DNA from: Bacteroidota bacterium
GTDB lineage: Bacteria > Bacteroidota > Bacteroidia > Chitinophagales > LD1
Length of the DNA stretch: 5,482 bases
NCBI GenBank assembly: GCA_023428205.1
Contig: JAEYZB010000027.1
Span: 1 to 5,482, forward strand
Direction of reading: 5' to 3'
Each line of letters begins with the position of its first letter. Within the stretch, counting starts at the first letter, position 1. The notes beneath the pieces were generated by a model. That model searched no databases. It was not told the DNA's origin and was given only the letters and a program-made list of their open reading frames with translations. The position numbers and the translations under genes are program-made. Below are positions 1-5,482 of the stretch, piece after piece.

Positions 1-813
1 ACAATCTGTATGAAACGGAATATCGTGTTTCAGCGCAATGTTCGACATTTCTGCTATCGGATCAAACGCGCCATGAGGAAATGTAGGAGCAGAACCGATA
101 ATAGCAACCGTATTTCGCGTAATCGCCTTTTCCAAATCTTCCACTTTTGCGCGAAAGTTTTCATCAATATCTATCCTCACCTGTTTGATACCAAAATACT
201 GAGCCGCTTTGTCAAACGCCACGTGAGCGGTTGTCGGCAAAATCATTTCGGGTTCCGTAATTCCTTTTTCTTCGCGGGCTTTGTCGCGATACGTTTTCAT
301 CGCCACCAAAATACTTTCTGTCCCTCCTGAAGTTACCGTACCGACAATCACAGACCCATCGGTTGTTTTTCCTTGTCCGTGCATGGTCGCAGTCATACTC
401 ACTATTTCTGCCTCAAATTTCGTGGCACTCGGAAACAAATCTCCGTGCAGCGGATTGCTTTGTGAGTGAAGCGCATACACCTGATTCAGAAAATCAATGT
501 GTCCCTGATCGCCATTGTAAATTCCTCCTGAAACATAGCCGTCTTTCCAACGCTGCTGCTCTTTTTCCGCCATCTCCTTCACTAGTTCCAACACTTTTTC
601 ACGCCCCTCTCCTATGCTCGGAAGTGCTGCATAGCGCGTGTAAACATCTTTATACGGTTTCAACGAATGTTCTAATTGTTCTGCTATTTTTTCGTTTTCG
701 GCATCAACCATTTTCTTAAGTGCCGGTACGGTTTTCATACGCTTTTCAAAAAAACGCGCAATCGGTTTCGGCAACCAACTCAAATTTTTTGAGACAAAGT
801 CAATCGCTGACAT
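1..813 (-). CDS. Sphingosine-1-phosphate lyase-like PLP-dependent enzyme, N-terminal 271 residues (3' end cut by window edge)
   Basis: This is an uninterrupted minus-strand frame from ATG at 813 to the window edge. The protein resembles the group II PLP-dependent decarboxylase fold and most closely the sphingosine-1-phosphate lyase branch, which splits phosphorylated sphingoid bases into a fatty aldehyde and phosphoethanolamine. Visible blocks are VSGGIYNGD (94-102), SNPLHGDLFP (119-128), the PLP phosphate-binding stretch TSGGTES (161-167), a His in TTAHVAFDKAA (H197, expected to stack on PLP), TFPHGAFDP (244-252), and HTD (268-270), where D270 should contact the pyridine nitrogen. The Schiff-base lysine would lie about 40 residues beyond D270, outside the window. 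The first ~90 residues lack the transmembrane helix of eukaryotic lyases, so a soluble enzyme is likely. ATG 813 lies 14 nt after a tRNA gene with an AT-rich leader and no Shine-Dalgarno. The substrate is inferred; another amino-acid decarboxylase activity is possible. Confidence 0.86.
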   Translation of the reverse strand, partial: MSAIDFVSKNLSWLPKPIARFFEKRMKTVPALKKMVDAENEKIAEQLEHSLKPYKDVYTRYAALPSIGEGREKVLELVKEMAEKEQQRWKDGYVSGGIYNGDQGHIDFLNQVYALHSQSNPLHGDLFPSATKFEAEIVSMTATMHGQGKTTDGSVIVGTVTSGGTESILVAMKTYRDKAREEKGITEPEMILPTTAHVAFDKAAQYFGIKQVRIDIDENFRAKVEDLEKAITRNTVAIIGSAPTFPHGAFDPIAEMSNIALKHDIPFHTDC

Positions 814-827
814 AGTATAATTTTTAG

Positions 828-901
<74 letters not shown>

Positions 902-903
902 GT

Positions 904-2013
904 TTAACGAAAGTGTAAATCTAACTTTTCCAAATAGCTTACCAAATCATCGGCTATACGCTGCGAACTACCGGAATTTCCTAAGCGTTTATAAAGATCT
1001 TCGTAGTCTTTTTTAATGCGCTGTTGTGTTTCAGGCTGCAATAAACTCTTTAGCTCCGAAACCAAGCGCATTTCGTTTACATCATGTTGAATGAGCTCTT
1101 CCACAACTCTTTTTCCTGCAATCAGATTTACGATTCCGATAAAATCAATTCCTTTAATTAACCGTTTCGCAATCTGGTATGAAATCCAACTTCCTTTGTA
1201 ACAAATCACCTGTGGGACATTGAATAATGCTGTTTCGAGTGTAGCTGTTCCCGATGTGATGATTCCGACCGAAGCCATTTGCAACACGTCATAGGTTTTA
1301 TCAAAAACGAGTTCGACATTTTCAGGCAAAGAAAATTTGCGATAAAATGCTTCACCATTCATACTGAGTGCCGCAACCTTGAATTTATAATCGGGGAAAT
1401 ATTTTACGACATTCAAATATTCCGGAAAAAGATAGGAGATTTCTTGTTTGCGGCTACCCGGTAAAATCGCAATCGTTTTTTCGTTTTTCGCTGCGGCAAT
1501 GTTTTCCATATCGACTTCATCTAACAGCGGATGGCCGAAATAATGCGCTTCTACGCCTTGTTGCCGGTAGAAATCCACTTCAAATGGAAAGATAACATAT
1601 AGACGGTCTACATATTTTTTCACTTGCTTGATACGCCCCTTTTTCCACGCCCAAAGTTGTGGTGATATATAGTAAATAGTTTGAAAATTATGTTGCTTCA
1701 AAAACGGGAACAAACGAAAATTAAAACCCGGGTAATCAATTAAAATCACGGCATCAGGTTTAAAATCCAAGATGTCTTTTTTGCATAACGCAATGTTTGA
1801 AAAAATGGTTGGCAAATGTTTCACGACTTCCCAAAAACCCATAAATGCGAGGTTCCGAATATGTTTGGTCGCAATCGTTTCAGCCGATTTTTGCATTTTA
1901 TCTCCTCCAAAAAAACGAAACTCCGCTTGCGGATCTTTCGCACGGATTGCCTTAATCAGGTTAGCACCGTGAATATCGCCCGAAGCCTCACCAACAACTA
2001 TATAGTACCGCAT
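904..2013 (-). CDS. lpxB: Lipid-A-disaccharide synthase LpxB
   Basis: This 369-residue glycosyltransferase (family GT19) joins UDP-2,3-diacylglucosamine to lipid X, giving the lipid A disaccharide at the inner face of the cytoplasmic membrane. Full-length family landmarks occur in order: GEASGD near the N-terminus (8-13), GFWEVVKHLP (59-68), IDYPGFNF (92-99), SPQLWAWKKGR (117-127), FPFE (142-145), GHPLLDE (160-166), LPGSR (184-188), SGTATLE (254-260) and NLIAGKRVVEELIQ (296-309). Length and both Rossmann-like halves look normal, with no frameshift. ATG 2013 places GEASGD at the usual distance from the N-terminus. No Shine-Dalgarno is visible; a weak -7-like TACTTTTA lies 27-34 nt upstream without a clear -33 partner. 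The stop is 2 nt before tRNA-Ala. Its presence implies an LPS- or lipid A-bearing outer membrane. Confidence 0.97.
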   Translation of the reverse strand: MRYYIVVGEASGDIHGANLIKAIRAKDPQAEFRFFGGDKMQKSAETIATKHIRNLAFMGFWEVVKHLPTIFSNIALCKKDILDFKPDAVILIDYPGFNFRLFPFLKQHNFQTIYYISPQLWAWKKGRIKQVKKYVDRLYVIFPFEVDFYRQQGVEAHYFGHPLLDEVDMENIAAAKNEKTIAILPGSRKQEISYLFPEYLNVVKYFPDYKFKVAALSMNGEAFYRKFSLPENVELVFDKTYDVLQMASVGIITSGTATLETALFNVPQVICYKGSWISYQIAKRLIKGIDFIGIVNLIAGKRVVEELIQHDVNEMRLVSELKSLLQPETQQRIKKDYEDLYKRLGNSGSSQRIADDLVSYLEKLDLHFR

Positions 2014-2052
2014 TCGCTAAATGAAATAGATTGAAAAACTAAAAGTAAAAAA

Positions 2053-2129
2053 GTTGTTGGTTATTGGTTGTTAGTTGCTAAACGAAGGGAAAAATTATTC
2101 CCGATAACTAATAACCGCAAACTGACAAC
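2053..2129. repeat. Inverted array of GTT-starting heptamers around a small hairpin
   Basis: The left arm on the plus strand is four tandem heptamers, GTTGTTG, GTTATTG, GTTGTTA and GTTGCTA (2053-2080). The right arm read on the minus strand is four more, GTTGTCA, GTTTGCG, GTTATTA and GTTATCG (2129-2102). Between them GGGAA (2087-2091) and TTCCC (2098-2102) form an inner 5-bp stem. GGTTATT (2059-2065) and AATAACC (2110-2116) are exact complements. The array fills most of the 119-nt spacer between the 106-residue membrane protein gene and lpxB. Its function is unknown: it may be a dispersed intergenic repeat, or an RNA hairpin that modulates read-through or stability ahead of lpxB. No T-run follows it, so it is not a typical terminator. 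Confidence 0.6.
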
Positions 2130-2132
2130 CCG

Positions 2133-2453
2133 CTAAAAAAACTTTGCCCAGATAATCGGAATCGCCCATAGGAATGTCGCCAAAATCACACCGCGTGCCG
2201 CGTTGTAATAGTCTTTTCGCAAAAAAAGAAAGAAAACAAACATATTGACAATACATCCCAAACTCAAAAGTGGCGATAGAAATGTTTTATTCTGCAACAT
2301 TCTCCAATACTCTTCAAACGTTACTTCGCCACTTTTTACAAGGTAAAACAACAGGATTCCAATAATGGTTCCCAACAAACCACTGACAAAACCAATGCTC
2401 ATTTTGTCCCACTTATAAATCGTATTCTGCTGATTAAACATTCTATCCAACAT
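2133..2453 (-). CDS. Small three-helix membrane protein of unknown function (106 aa)
   Basis: I do not recognise the family. The 106 residues show three hydrophobic segments, roughly 19-39, 58-78 and 87-104, joined by short polar loops (KSGEVTFEEYWR and RKDYYNAARG). The N-terminus of about 17 residues is polar with no cleavable signal, so it is probably an integral cytoplasmic-membrane protein. The start is 9 nt after the upstream corA-like stop, which suggests co-transcription and possibly coupled translation. ATG 2453 is chosen because it is closest to that stop; in-frame Met5 and Met18 are alternatives, and Met18 would remove the polar leader. Position beside a metal transporter and lpxB does not define its job. 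Confidence 0.8.
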   Translation of the reverse strand: MLDRMFNQQNTIYKWDKMSIGFVSGLLGTIIGILLFYLVKSGEVTFEEYWRMLQNKTFLSPLLSLGCIVNMFVFFLFLRKDYYNAARGVILATFLWAIPIIWAKFF

Positions 2454-2462
2454 AGCGCTTAA

Positions 2463-3410
2463 TTAAAACCATTTTTTGCGAAGGAAAAACCATATCATTA
2501 AAACAGAGACCATAATGGAACCGCTCAGCACAATCATAAACGAAAACGGATGATGCGCAAAGGGTAAATGCTCCACATTCATTCCATAAAAACTGGCGAT
2601 GAGGGTCGGCAACATCAAGATAATGGTCACGGAAGTTAAGCGCTTCATCACCTGATTCAGATTATTGGAAATAATTGACGCAAAGGTATCCATCGTGCCG
2701 TTCAAAATATCGGAATAGAGTTGTGACATCTCCAGTGCCTGCGAGTTTTCAATGATAATATCCTCCAGCCAATCGTGGTTTTCCTCGTCCGTTATTTTCA
2801 AAAAGTTAGAACGCTTTGTTTTCATCAAAAGCAACTCATTCGCGCGTAAGTTGGTAACGAAATAAATTAAACTCTTTTGGATATTCAGCAAATGCGTCAA
2901 GTCTTCATTGCGCGAAGAATTATATAGCGATTTTTCATACGAATATCGCTTGTAATTGATTTGCTTCAAATAGTGCTGAAAAACGGAAATGTTTTTATCG
3001 AACAATGACAAAATGAAGCTATCCACTTGTTCCGGATTGAAATTTCGAGGCGGTGTTTGTGTGAAATAATCAATGACATTATTCTTATAAGCACTCACCG
3101 TAATGATATTTTCAGGAGTACGGATAATGCCAATCGGAATGGTGATAAACAATGCTTCCGAATCGGAAATGTTATTATTTTCCACAGGTGTTTTCAGCAC
3201 AATCAGGTCGGTATCTTCATCTGTTTCATAGCGCGAACGCTCATCAATATCCAAAGAGTCGGTGATAAAGTCAATATCAATTTTCAACTTATCAGAAAAA
3301 TGCTGTGTTTCGCCCGGCACAAAAGGCCCGTACAGATTTATCCAACAACCATCTTCCGGCTGCGTGAGTTCCTTCAAAACCCCATTTTCTTTTTTGTAGT
3401 ATTTTATCAT
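2463..3410 (-). CDS. corA: CorA-family magnesium/divalent cation transporter
   Basis: This 315-residue protein has the CorA layout: a large N-terminal cytoplasmic domain (about 1-140), a long helical stalk rich in charged residues (about 140-255), and two C-terminal transmembrane helices (about 259-275 and 289-310) ending in a basic tail, RKKWF. The hallmark pore motif YGMN is at 275-278, directly after the first membrane helix, and it is preceded by the familiar NQVMKRLTSVTIILMLPTL stretch. CorA forms a homopentamer that takes up Mg2+, and in some members Co2+ or Ni2+, gated by cytoplasmic metal binding. Ion specificity cannot be read from sequence; Zn2+-exporting ZntB relatives share the fold. 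ATG 3410 gives a normal family length. No convincing -7 promoter element lies within 130 nt upstream, so read-through from the small lipoprotein gene is plausible. Confidence 0.94.
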   Translation of the reverse strand: MIKYYKKENGVLKELTQPEDGCWINLYGPFVPGETQHFSDKLKIDIDFITDSLDIDERSRYETDEDTDLIVLKTPVENNNISDSEALFITIPIGIIRTPENIITVSAYKNNVIDYFTQTPPRNFNPEQVDSFILSLFDKNISVFQHYLKQINYKRYSYEKSLYNSSRNEDLTHLLNIQKSLIYFVTNLRANELLLMKTKRSNFLKITDEENHDWLEDIIIENSQALEMSQLYSDILNGTMDTFASIISNNLNQVMKRLTSVTIILMLPTLIASFYGMNVEHLPFAHHPFSFMIVLSGSIMVSVLMIWFFLRKKWF

Positions 3411-3466
3411 CGCTCATTGGCTTGAAAAATGGTTAAACAATTGCCGAAACAATGCGCGAAGATATA

Positions 3467-3501
3467 CTAATTAGACAATTCGCCAATTGACGACTGACAA
3501 A
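3467..3501 (-). repeat. Degenerate heptamer-periodic intergenic repeat
   Basis: On the minus strand five consecutive 7-mers can be read: TTTGTCA, GTCGTCA, ATTGGCG, AATTGTC and TAATTAG. They recall the GTTGTCA-type units of the array at 2102-2129 but are more diverged, with a one-base register slip after the third. The stretch lies in the 132-nt spacer between the small lipoprotein gene and corA. It could be a remnant of the same dispersed repeat family, or chance in AT-rich spacer. Confidence 0.3.
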
Positions 3502-3542
3502 TTAGAATCATACATAAAAGACAATGGAACTATCTAAGCGAA

Positions 3543-3671
3543 TTAGTGCGCTACTCGGTGTCCGCCAAATTTCGGACAATCGCATTTTTGCGAAGCGCAA
3601 GACGAAAGTTGAGTGGTGAAGATGGCACATAAAGCCAAAACCAACAATGCATAAATTCCTTTTTTCAACAT
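3543..3671 (-). CDS. Predicted small lipoprotein (42 aa)
   Basis: This is a short minus-strand ORF below usual gene-finder cut-offs. The product has a textbook lipoprotein signal: a basic N-terminus (MLKKG), a hydrophobic core (about 6-19, YALLVLALCAIFTT) and a lipobox LSSC at 22-25, so cleavage before Cys25 is expected. The mature peptide is only 18 residues, begins CASQKCDCPKFGG, has three Cys including the lipidated one, and ends HRVAH. Tiny lipoproteins of this shape are common in Bacteroidota, but I cannot assign a function. The absence of acidic residues directly after Cys25 does not match the Bacteroidota surface-export signal, so periplasmic anchoring is the default guess. An exact -7 element (TACCTTTG) lies 24-31 nt upstream of the ATG. 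The gene is collinear with corA, 132 nt upstream of it. The opposite strand holds a 31-codon frame that I consider a shadow. Confidence 0.68.
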   Translation of the reverse strand: MLKKGIYALLVLALCAIFTTQLSSCASQKCDCPKFGGHRVAH

Positions 3672-3745
3672 AACCGTTTCAAACTAAATTCGTCCAAAGG
3701 TACTTTTTTCCCTTCATATTTCATCATATATAAAATGGTGCTCAT
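3665..3745 (-). CDS. Possible 26-residue upstream peptide overlapping the lipoprotein start
   Basis: An ATG at 3745 opens a 26-codon frame whose TGA (3667-3665) overlaps the lipoprotein ATG (3671-3669), a layout that would allow translational coupling. The peptide begins MSTILYMMKYEGKK and is mostly polar, without a signal or recognisable domain. Against it: the length is well within chance, and the candidate -7 promoter element for the lipoprotein (3702-3695) lies inside this frame, which would start transcription downstream of this ATG. Treat it as a weak candidate only. Confidence 0.2.
   Translation of the reverse strand: MSTILYMMKYEGKKVPLDEFSLKRLC
3695..3702 (-). promoter_or_regulatory. 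Candidate -7 promoter element for the small lipoprotein gene
   Basis: The minus strand reads TACCTTTG, an exact match to the Bacteroidota -7 consensus TAnnTTTG. It would start transcription near 3690-3687 and leave a leader of roughly 15-20 nt before the ATG at 3671. No TTG or TTTG is seen at the -33 distance upstream, so this is half a promoter by consensus. Confidence 0.42.
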
Positions 3746-3757
3746 TTTTTCGCACCA
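3736..3757. other. Small inverted repeat in the divergent spacer
   Basis: TGGTGC (3736-3741) and GCACCA (3752-3757) are perfect complements around a 10-base loop. On the minus strand the stem is followed by ATTTTATAT, faintly like a terminator, but no gene upstream on that strand would need one. An operator for a dimeric regulator or a chance palindrome is equally possible. Confidence 0.25.
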
Positions 3758-3910
3758 CTTCCGTTTATTTGATTGGCGCTTTAGTCAAATGGTCTAAAAA
3801 AACGAGGTCATTGAATACTTTGGCAAGCGCAGTATAATACATTCCGATAAACTTAATATAACACTTGTCGAAATGAACAGAAATTAAAAAAAAGTAGCGA
3901 CAATCAAATA

Positions 3911-3928
3911 CTTAACATTATCTTAACA
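3911..3928 (+). promoter_or_regulatory. Pho-box-like direct repeat upstream of the phosphate operon
   Basis: Two identical 7-mers, CTTAACA, are separated by the AT-only tetramer TTAT, an 11-bp period (one helical turn); identity extends to CTTAACATT in both copies. The layout equals the PhoB box of proteobacteria (7-mer, 4 bp, 7-mer), and TTAACA-N5-TTAACA matches the PhoP box known from Bacillus subtilis. It ends 9 bp before the -7 element at 3938, in the place of the missing -33 element, as expected for a response-regulator-activated promoter. A third, poorer unit TTTACA (3936-3941) overlaps the -7 element. Regulation by a PhoB-type protein is inferred from this position and the phosphate genes downstream. 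Confidence 0.55.
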
Positions 3929-3937
3929 TTGCAATTT

Positions 3938-3945
3938 TACATTTG
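3938..3945 (+). promoter_or_regulatory. -7 promoter element of the phosphate operon
   Basis: TACATTTG matches TAnnTTTG exactly and lies 21 nt upstream of the first ATG of the phosphate operon, predicting transcription from about 3950 and a leader of some 15 nt. There is no TTG at the usual -33 distance, which fits dependence on an activator bound at the adjacent direct repeat. Confidence 0.6.
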
Positions 3946-3966
3946 CGCACAGAAAATTACGTAAAA

Positions 3967-4614
3967 ATGAAATTACAGCAACTCTTAACGTTCTTTGTCC
4001 CGAAAGACAAAATATTTTTCACGCTTTTCACCAAATCTGCTGCAAACTTGGTGGATATATCCACAACGCTCAAAGATTTGGTAAACACGGCCTCACCCGA
4101 CAAACGGATGGAATTGGCGAAAAAAATAGAAGATTTGGAGCATGTGGGAGATAATATTACCCATGAAATTTTCACAGAATTAAGTTCAAACTTTATCACC
4201 CCTTTTGACCGCGAAGACATTCACTATTTAGCGACTTCATTGGATGATATTGCAGATTACATTCACGGTTCTTCGAAAAAACTGCTGATGTACAAAATCG
4301 AAGACTATCCGATTGCGTTTCAACAATTAGCCGATATTATTTTGCGCTCTGCTGTCGAAATTAAAGCAGCGGTTTATGAGCTTAAAAGTTTGGATAATGT
4401 CATTCGCATTCGCGAAGCCTTGGTACGCATCAACAGCTTAGAAAATAATGCCGATGATGTGTATGACGGAGCCATTGCTGCATTATTTCAAGAAGAAAAG
4501 GATGCAATAAATCTCATTAAGATGAAAGAAATTTTATCGAATATGGAAACGGCTACCGACAAATGCGAAGACGTAGCCAATGTGATTGAAACTATTTTGG
4601 TTAAAAACTCATAG
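3967..4614 (+). CDS. DUF47/PhoU-like protein, partner of the PiT phosphate transporter
   Basis: The 215-residue all-helical protein belongs to the DUF47 (PhoU-like, formerly TIGR00153) family, usually encoded next to PiT transporters and thought to modulate phosphate uptake. Two internal halves carry the PhoU-type acidic metal-binding signatures: ExxxD at E58-D62 (EHVGD), an acidic stretch SLDDIADYIH (91-100), ExxxD at E159-D163 (ENNAD), and E194-D202 (ETATDKCED). The N-terminus KLQQLLTFFVPKDKIFF is typical of the Bacteroidota members, and no signal peptide or membrane helix is present, so it is cytoplasmic. ATG 3967 is chosen over an in-frame TTG at 3943, because that TTG is part of the -7 promoter element and would fall upstream of the expected transcript start. 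The transporter gene begins 19 nt after its stop, so the two form an operon. Confidence 0.93.
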   Translation: MKLQQLLTFFVPKDKIFFTLFTKSAANLVDISTTLKDLVNTASPDKRMELAKKIEDLEHVGDNITHEIFTELSSNFITPFDREDIHYLATSLDDIADYIHGSSKKLLMYKIEDYPIAFQQLADIILRSAVEIKAAVYELKSLDNVIRIREALVRINSLENNADDVYDGAIAALFQEEKDAINLIKMKEILSNMETATDKCEDVANVIETILVKNS

Positions 4615-4633
4615 TCAAACCGAACCCCCAATT

Positions 4634-5482
4634 ATGGAATTGCTTATTGCCCTTATTATATTAGCTATCGTGTTTGATTTTATCAACGGCTTCCACGATT
4701 CAGCAAACTCAATTGCCACAGTAGTTTCTACACGCGTACTGACACCTCTTCAAGCCGTAATTTGGGCCGCATTTTTCAACTTTATAGCGTTTTATTTTTT
4801 CACCGGACACGGTGTAGCCGAAACGGTAAAAAAAATGGTTCACGAAGATGTGATTACCATTCCGCTTTTGATTGGCGGATTGACAGGCGCCACCATTTGG
4901 AACTTACTTACGTGGTATTTAGGAATTCCATCATCCTCTTCACACGCGCTATTGGGTGGGCTTACAGGCGCAGCGTTTGCAAAAGCAGGTATGGCGGCTA
5001 TTAATGGCGATAAATTGGGCACCACCTTACTATACATTCCGCTTGCACCGATAATCGGAATGGTGGCTACATATATTATTGCGATATCCGTTGTTAATTT
5101 GGTAAAGAATATACCAAACGCGAAAGTGGATAAATATTTCAGACGATTACAGTTGGTTTCTTCCGCGTTGTTTTCGGTAGGTCATGGTGGCAACGATGCG
5201 CAAAAAACAATGGGTATTATTTGGGCGGGACTTTTGTGTTATTCCGCAAAAATGGAGGTCACAGGAGGAACTATCCCTGCATTTTTCCACATTGATGCAG
5301 GCGGTACACTTCCTACTTGGGTAGCCTTTAGCTGTTATTTTGCAATGGGAATGGGAACACTTTTAGGTGGTTGGCGCATTGTAAAAACAATGGGACAACG
5401 TATCACCGCATTGAAACCGTTTGAAGGATTTTGCGCAGAAACCGCAGGGGCGATTACGCTATTTGCAGTTACAGCTTTACAC
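4634..5482 (+). CDS. pit: PiT-family inorganic phosphate transporter, N-terminal 283 residues (3' end cut by window edge)
   Basis: The frame runs open from ATG 4634 to the window edge. PiT proteins are multi-spanning symporters that move phosphate, or metal-phosphate complexes in bacteria, driven by H+ or Na+. The two inverted repeats each show the family signature: FDFINGFHDSANSIATVVSTR (from residue 14) and SVGHGGNDAQKTMG (181-194), whose Asn-Asp pairs line the substrate path. The serine-rich GIPSSSSHALLGG (97-109) is another family hallmark, and GTLLGGWRIVKTMG (241-254) begins a later conserved segment. Alternating hydrophobic helices are evident from residue 1. The rest of the protein, including the C-terminal helices and the matching serine-rich repeat, lies outside. 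It follows the DUF47 gene by 19 nt without its own promoter and is presumably controlled by the promoter at 3938. Confidence 0.95.
   Translation, partial: MELLIALIILAIVFDFINGFHDSANSIATVVSTRVLTPLQAVIWAAFFNFIAFYFFTGHGVAETVKKMVHEDVITIPLLIGGLTGATIWNLLTWYLGIPSSSSHALLGGLTGAAFAKAGMAAINGDKLGTTLLYIPLAPIIGMVATYIIAISVVNLVKNIPNAKVDKYFRRLQLVSSALFSVGHGGNDAQKTMGIIWAGLLCYSAKMEVTGGTIPAFFHIDAGGTLPTWVAFSCYFAMGMGTLLGGWRIVKTMGQRITALKPFEGFCAETAGAITLFAVTALH

Larger units (their letters stand above)
3672..3966. other. Divergent intergenic promoter region
   Basis: These 295 bases separate the minus-strand lipoprotein/corA block from the plus-strand phosphate operon. They contain, left to right, a minus-strand -7 element (3695-3702), a 6-bp hairpin (3736-3757), AT-rich sequence with no feature I can name (about 3760-3910), a Pho-box-like direct repeat (3911-3928) and a plus-strand -7 element (3938-3945). 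Two minus-strand mini-ORFs of 26 codons (from 3745) and 25 codons (3842-3765) are present but unconvincing. I see no RNA gene or riboswitch. Confidence 0.7.

Noticed and set aside
10..719. Plus-strand frames of 62-118 codons
   Set aside because: They lie antisense to the continuous lyase-like frame, which carries recognisable PLP-enzyme motifs; their own translations are rich in Arg, Cys and Phe and show no domain.
1279..2034. Plus-strand frames of 61-72 codons across lpxB
   Set aside because: Shadows of lpxB, which has every family motif in order on the other strand.
2053..2129. Inverted heptamer array as a CRISPR array or an intrinsic terminator
   Set aside because: Units are 7 bp without unique spacers, and no T-run follows the hairpin on the transcribed strand.
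3027..3425. 132-codon plus-strand frame over the 5' half of corA
   Set aside because: Antisense to a full-length CorA; low-complexity Ile/Arg/Cys-rich translation without a recognisable domain.
3498..3524. Possible corA promoter: CTAATTTG (3505-3498) with TTG (3524-3522) on the minus strand
   Set aside because: The -7-like octamer misses the defining TA at its start, and the 16-bp gap is short for Bacteroidota promoters.
3524..3619. 31-codon plus-strand ORF starting MELSKRISALLG
   Set aside because: Overlaps the lipoprotein gene antisense; that gene's signal peptide and lipobox are much stronger evidence, and no promoter is seen for the plus-strand frame.
3765..3842. 25-codon minus-strand ORF starting MYYTALAKVF
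   Set aside because: Too short, no motif, no promoter or coupling to the next frame; expected by chance in a spacer.
3943..3966. TTG start giving the DUF47 protein eight extra residues
   Set aside because: The TTG is the end of the TACATTTG promoter element, so it would precede the transcript start; the family N-terminus begins at the ATG at 3967.
3957..5037. Minus-strand frames of 65-87 codons and a plus-strand 80-codon frame at 4762
   Set aside because: Out-of-frame or antisense shadows of the DUF47 and PiT genes, both recognisable families with intact frames.

Overview
The window looks like a chromosomal housekeeping segment from a member of the Bacteroidota; order and genus cannot be fixed from it. 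The signs are moderate-to-low GC, almost no Shine-Dalgarno sequences, two exact matches to the Bacteroidota -7 promoter element TAnnTTTG, a short lipoprotein with an LSSC lipobox, and an LpxB of the kind found in that phylum. I see no insertion sequence, phage gene, CRISPR array or defence module.

Left block, minus strand, in transcription order: a predicted 42-residue lipoprotein (3671-3543), a CorA-type metal ion transporter (3410-2463), a 106-residue three-helix membrane protein of unknown function (2453-2133), the lipid A disaccharide synthase LpxB (2013-904), tRNA-Ala(GGC) (901-828), and a PLP-dependent sphingosine-1-phosphate-lyase-like enzyme (813 to beyond the left edge). Several gaps are very small: 9 nt between CorA and the membrane protein, 2 nt between LpxB and the tRNA, and 14 nt between the tRNA and the lyase. 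LpxB, the tRNA and the lyase therefore look co-transcribed and separated by tRNA processing. The first and last of them act in lipid pathways: lipid A assembly and probable breakdown of phosphorylated sphingoid bases.

Right block, plus strand: a DUF47/PhoU-like protein (3967-4614) and the first 283 codons of a PiT-family phosphate transporter (4634 to beyond the right edge), a standard two-gene phosphate uptake operon. Just upstream is an 11-bp-periodic direct repeat, CTTAACA-TTAT-CTTAACA. It has the layout of a Pho box and sits where a -33 element would be, 9 bp before a perfect -7 motif (TACATTTG).

Between the blocks, 3672-3966 is a divergent promoter region. It holds both candidate promoters, the Pho-box-like repeat, a small hairpin and a doubtful 26-codon ORF. 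Two other spacers (2053-2129 and 3467-3501) carry heptamer-periodic repeats; the first forms an inverted array. The best leads are the Pho-box-like promoter, the lpxB/tRNA/lyase arrangement and the small lipoprotein gene.
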